From Phoenix dactylifera (taxonomy: Eukaryota; Streptophyta; Magnoliopsida; Arecales; Arecaceae), in the NCBI RefSeq assembly GCF_009389715.1, contig NC_052400.1, positions 18,693,674-18,757,673 of the forward strand: a stretch of DNA of 64,000 bases. The letters run 5' to 3'. The position numbers and the translations under genes are program-made. Within the stretch, counting starts at the first letter, position 1. Each line of letters opens with the position of its first letter. This document shows positions 61,250 through 64,000 of the stretch, piece by piece. The notes under the pieces are model-generated. The model was not told where the DNA came from and did not search any database. It saw nothing but the letters and a program-made list of their open reading frames with translations.

Positions 61250-61615
61250 CAAAAGGGTGCCAGCTCTTCGACATCTCGATTTCAGGCGTAGAGTTACGGG
61301 TAGCTTGGATAAGATTGCGTTATGCACGGCATGTGCTGCAGGCGACTCCATCCTCTCGGAGTGGGGATTCAACCATCATGATTAGCTGGGTTCGAAGGGG
61401 CCCATACAGTGATAGAGAAGTTCATTTCTTGCTCCACGATATTTGATTGACCGCGGACTGGGTGGCGGCATTTGTAGCGCGTTACTCAAGAGGCGCCCTA
61501 TGGATTGGAGAGGATGAGATGCCTGGTATATTCTGGGACTTTTTGTTTGCCGATTCTACTAGATGTATTCGTATCCGTATTGTATGATACATCTGTTTCA
61601 GCAAAAAAAAAAAAA
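61250..61615 (+). mobile_element. LINE 3' end with RNase H remnant
   Basis: On + the frame reads ELRVAWIRLRYARHVLQ (61290), then SGDSTIMISWVRRGPY and, after a stop, TADWVAAFVARYSRGALW. This is the RNase H end of an L1-type LINE. The 3' UTR GATGTATTCGTATCCGTATT then CATCTGTTTCAGC leads into a poly(A) run at about 61602-61613. It has the same 3' end as the 76-bp insert at 56964, so it is a different family from the LINE at 30992. Confidence 0.8.
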
Positions 61616-62440
61616 TTGCCATTAGTATTCCAATGGTGATCCAACAAAAAATGAAGCGTAAATTCTCTCTAAAAATATTTCCGTGGGACTCCCACAATTA
61701 ATGTCGAACTTTAGCTCCGAACTCTTTAGCTTAGAACTCGGGGACTATCACAAAAGCTGAGCTATTTTAACATCAAAATGTGAAATTATGCATAAAAATG
61801 AATAATTAATATTTTCTTTTGAAAAAAGTAGCTTCATCAAAATCCAAGCAGGTGGCAGTCAATTTTTCTTTTTATCCTTTTCCTCCTTTTACGACGCACG
61901 TACCGTAAGAATGGGCAACTCGTGGAATCCGGAATGCAGGATTGGGAAGGCTGGGGCCACATTGGGTGGTGTGCATCACACCACCGCCGTCGCCACCACC
62001 ACCTACTAGAGAAAAAGGGAATGGAAAGTGGGCAAAATCCAAACCCAACCTCACCCACCCATCAGCATCGCCATGTGTTTCACCAAAACCACACAAACCA
62101 AATCCTCACAACTCACTACTGCGTACCCACCCTTCCATCATGTCACCGTCCTCCTCCATTTCAAACGTCGATCCCTATTATCCCCAACGCATGTGATTGG
62201 CCTTTATAGTTTTATTGCCCCAGTGGCAGCCCCACTTGCCTCAGGCCCTCAGTCCCATCCCCTGGGCCCTGACTCGCTAAAATAATTGCAGGATCCACCG
62301 CTGTTCCTTGTCATTGTTTGCCGTCCATCGTCATGACATGCGTTCCCATCCATTCTTTTATGGCCTACTTGTGAGGTACGATCCTGAGCCTTGCCACCAT
62401 TTCAACGGGGTCTTCCCCATTGTTTATTTGTTATTAGGCA
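61616..62440. other. Intergenic, C-rich on + near 61980-62280
   Basis: Open frames on both strands at 61837-62285 reflect composition (CCACC runs), with no recognisable domain and no splice pattern. Nothing else seen. Confidence 0.45.
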
Positions 62441-63385
62441 GATGGAAACGGTTCAGAAAGATGGTCTGGAACTGCCTACTAATTAGGAACATACTGAGTA
62501 GAAAAGTTGTCAATTTTTTTTTTTTGATATATGTGGACTGGTCGGATTCGGTGGAGACAGTCGCCCATGTTTTGTTTGAGTGCCCAAGGGCAGCTCAAGT
62601 TTGGAAGAGGACATTATTTTTTCTTTCGGGGTCTGGTGTTGTACCGAGGGACTTTCTACGACAGGTGAGGTCTGCCATTTGATCTTCGAGCACTATAAGG
62701 TGGGGTATTACTGTCGTCTACTTAGCTTATCATATTTGGCTAGATAGAAATGCTAGAGTCTTCGAAGACAGGAGGGCACCCCTGAGGTCTGTTGTAGAAT
62801 GGGCTCTCCATCAGGCAGTAAAGATCATTAAAATTGTTGGGTTTGATTCATCTACGATGGCTAGGGACATTTGGAACCCCCTCTTCACTGCCACAATGCC
62901 TAGGTTTGCTTTTATTTCTTGGGAGCCCCCACCTTCTAGCCATCTTAAGATAAATTTTGATGGGAGCCCGCCCACCAGCGGCGATAGTGCTGAAGTGGCA
63001 TTTGTGATCAGAGACCAATGCTCCAGGCTGATTGCTGCGGAAGAATGTCGTTACTGCGAGGCTTTTGCTTTTGAGACGGAGCTTAGGACTGCATGGGAGG
63101 GGCTGGCTGGCTGTATCATTCTGGAGGAAAATTCTATCTCGTTGACTGAGGCTTACGGGATGAGGGGTGGGATGAGGCAGAGCACCCGCTCCTAGGCGAC
63201 ATACGACGGATGCTGCGGGAGTTTCATGCTGCCCAGGTCAGGCATGTCCTTCGAGAGACCCAGCAGTTTTCCGTTTCTTTTACTTTGTGTAGTCTTCTTG
63301 CCAGTAATGCAGTTGATTGTGTCCATACCGATGTACCTTATATAATAATAATAATAATAAAATAAAAAATAAAAAAGAAAGACCG
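62441..63385 (+). mobile_element. 5'-truncated LINE, zinc-knuckle and RNase H end
   Basis: On + the pieces VETVAHVLFECPRAAQVWKR (62550-62610), HIWLDRNARVFEDRRAPLR (about 62730), then LKINFDGSPPTSGDSAEVAF and VIRDQCSRLIAAEE (62944-63050) match the LINE at 30992 closely (SHVLFECPRAAQVWRR; NFDGSLSGGADRVGVAFVIR). Frame changes and stops interrupt it. The 3' end is an AT-rich tail with TAA repeats (63340-63375). It is of the same family as the 30992 element and ends about 55 bp before a TATA box. Confidence 0.85.
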
Positions 63386-63440
63386 GTAGGTGCACATGGC
63401 TCGAGTGTTAGTGGTGCGTGTATAACGACCCATCTCGCAC

Positions 63441-63448
63441 TATAAAAG
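63441..63448 (+). promoter_or_regulatory. TATA box of the right-edge gene
   Basis: TATAAAAG sits 112 bp upstream of the ATG at 63560, which would place the transcription start near 63470 with a leader of about 90 nt. Spacing and sequence are typical of plant TATA promoters. Confidence 0.65.
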
Positions 63449-63559
63449 CCAAACCTTGCTCATTTGGGACATAACTCCCATCCCTTCCGATTTCCTTTAT
63501 TCCAGTGCTATAGCTTTCTACTACTTTTTCACAGATCGTTTCTTTCGCGAGCTAGCAAG

Positions 63560-64000
63560 ATGGCATCCATCCCTACTGAGAGCTGGGACTGCAACTTGGA
63601 GGACAAAAACTTGGAAAGGCTCGGGGTGGCGCCGGAGGTTGACGGCGCCCTTCTCATGGAATTGCTCGAGGAGTCATACGCCGACGAGGCCGAGGATGAC
63701 CAGCTAAGATGCGTCATGCGATCTCTGGAAGCGGAGATCAACCATGCCGATCCGATGGTGCTCGGCGATGGTGAGTCCACCACCGGCCCTCATGGCGATA
63801 TCGCGGATGGTGGGATTTGGGAGGATATATTATCGGATTTTAATAGCTATGATGGTTGGAGATCGCCAGCATACCTGGTAGAGGACCCTTTTGATTTGGT
63901 GGACATGGAGGTGGGTAATGGCGTGGGGAATTGGTGCATGGAAGTAGGGGCGTGCGAGGGTGATATGGTTGCGTATGGAGAGCTAAGAGAGTACGGTGGC
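63560..64000 (+). CDS. Unrecognised acidic protein, N-terminal 147 residues (cut by window end)
   Basis: An ATG in good context (AAGATGGC) opens a frame with no stop to the window end, GC-rich and clearly coding-like. The product begins MASIPTESWDCNLEDKNLER, then GALLMELLEESYADEAEDDQ and LRCVMRSLEAEI (about residues 30-62), followed by a Gly- and Asp-rich stretch with WEDILSDFNSYDGW (about 88-101) and DPFDLVDMEV. It is strongly acidic with Trp/Leu/Phe set among Asp and Glu, a composition often seen in transcription activation regions; that is inference. I do not recognise the family. A TATA box precedes it. A GT-containing site (GATGGTGAGT near 63767-63776) could be a splice donor, so the open frame may not be one exon. 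Confidence 0.7.
   Translation, partial: MASIPTESWDCNLEDKNLERLGVAPEVDGALLMELLEESYADEAEDDQLRCVMRSLEAEINHADPMVLGDGESTTGPHGDIADGGIWEDILSDFNSYDGWRSPAYLVEDPFDLVDMEVGNGVGNWCMEVGACEGDMVAYGELREYGG

Noticed and set aside
61837-62285. Proline- and histidine-rich open frames on both strands
   Set aside because: Composition effect of CCACC runs, with no domain or splice support.

Overview
This window looks like nuclear DNA from a flowering plant, most likely a monocot. The coding exons are GC-rich against AT-rich intergenic DNA, the genes have short plant-type introns, and the families are plant ones: a SPEAR/SPOROCYTELESS-like repressor, a group E bZIP and plant glutamate receptor-like channels (GLRs). 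Plant L1-type LINEs with an RNase H domain, a TRIM-type element and a MITE fit this. A palm is my guess, not something the sequence proves.

Left third (1-26 kb): three well-supported host genes, all on the + strand, lie far apart. They are a five-exon SPEAR/TIE-like transcriptional adaptor ending in an EAR motif (5046-6616), a single-exon 773-residue coiled-coil protein of unknown function (11308-13629), and a four-exon group E bZIP with an upstream ORF in its leader (24477-25800). Between them are local tandem duplications, microsatellites, a GTACCG-rich palindromic insert, a tRNA-related SINE-like piece and a 481-bp Tourist-type MITE with perfect ends and a 3-bp target duplication.

Middle (28-57 kb): a decayed L1 LINE is followed by a segmental tandem duplication of about 8-9 kb of ancestral sequence. 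Each copy carries a complete five-exon GLR gene on the - strand (35140-40625, 899 aa; 45693-51759, 898 aa). Both reading frames are intact with matching splice sites. The two copies act as records of each other's empty sites: copy A gained a 3.7-kb 5'-truncated LINE with 12-bp target duplications, while copy B gained a 76-bp LINE tail with target duplications, about 0.5 kb in one intron, a block of up to 2.7 kb containing an AT-rich minisatellite, and growth of a (TA)3 tract to about (TA)53. Between the copies lies an unmarked pseudogene of phosphoserine aminotransferase (about 43400-44180, -).

Right end (57-64 kb): a further broken GLR fragment without the expected intron (58930-59350, -), a second long (TA)n tract, and three partial LINE 3' ends with RNase H remnants. 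At the edge is the first 147 codons of a + strand gene with a clear TATA box (63560 onward), cut by the window end. I do not recognise its product.

The host genes do not form an operon or a pathway. The GLR pair is the functional centre: predicted plasma-membrane ligand-gated cation channels that recently duplicated and now differ in proximal promoter, pore-region motif and cytosolic tail. I found no tRNA or rRNA gene and no CRISPR array.
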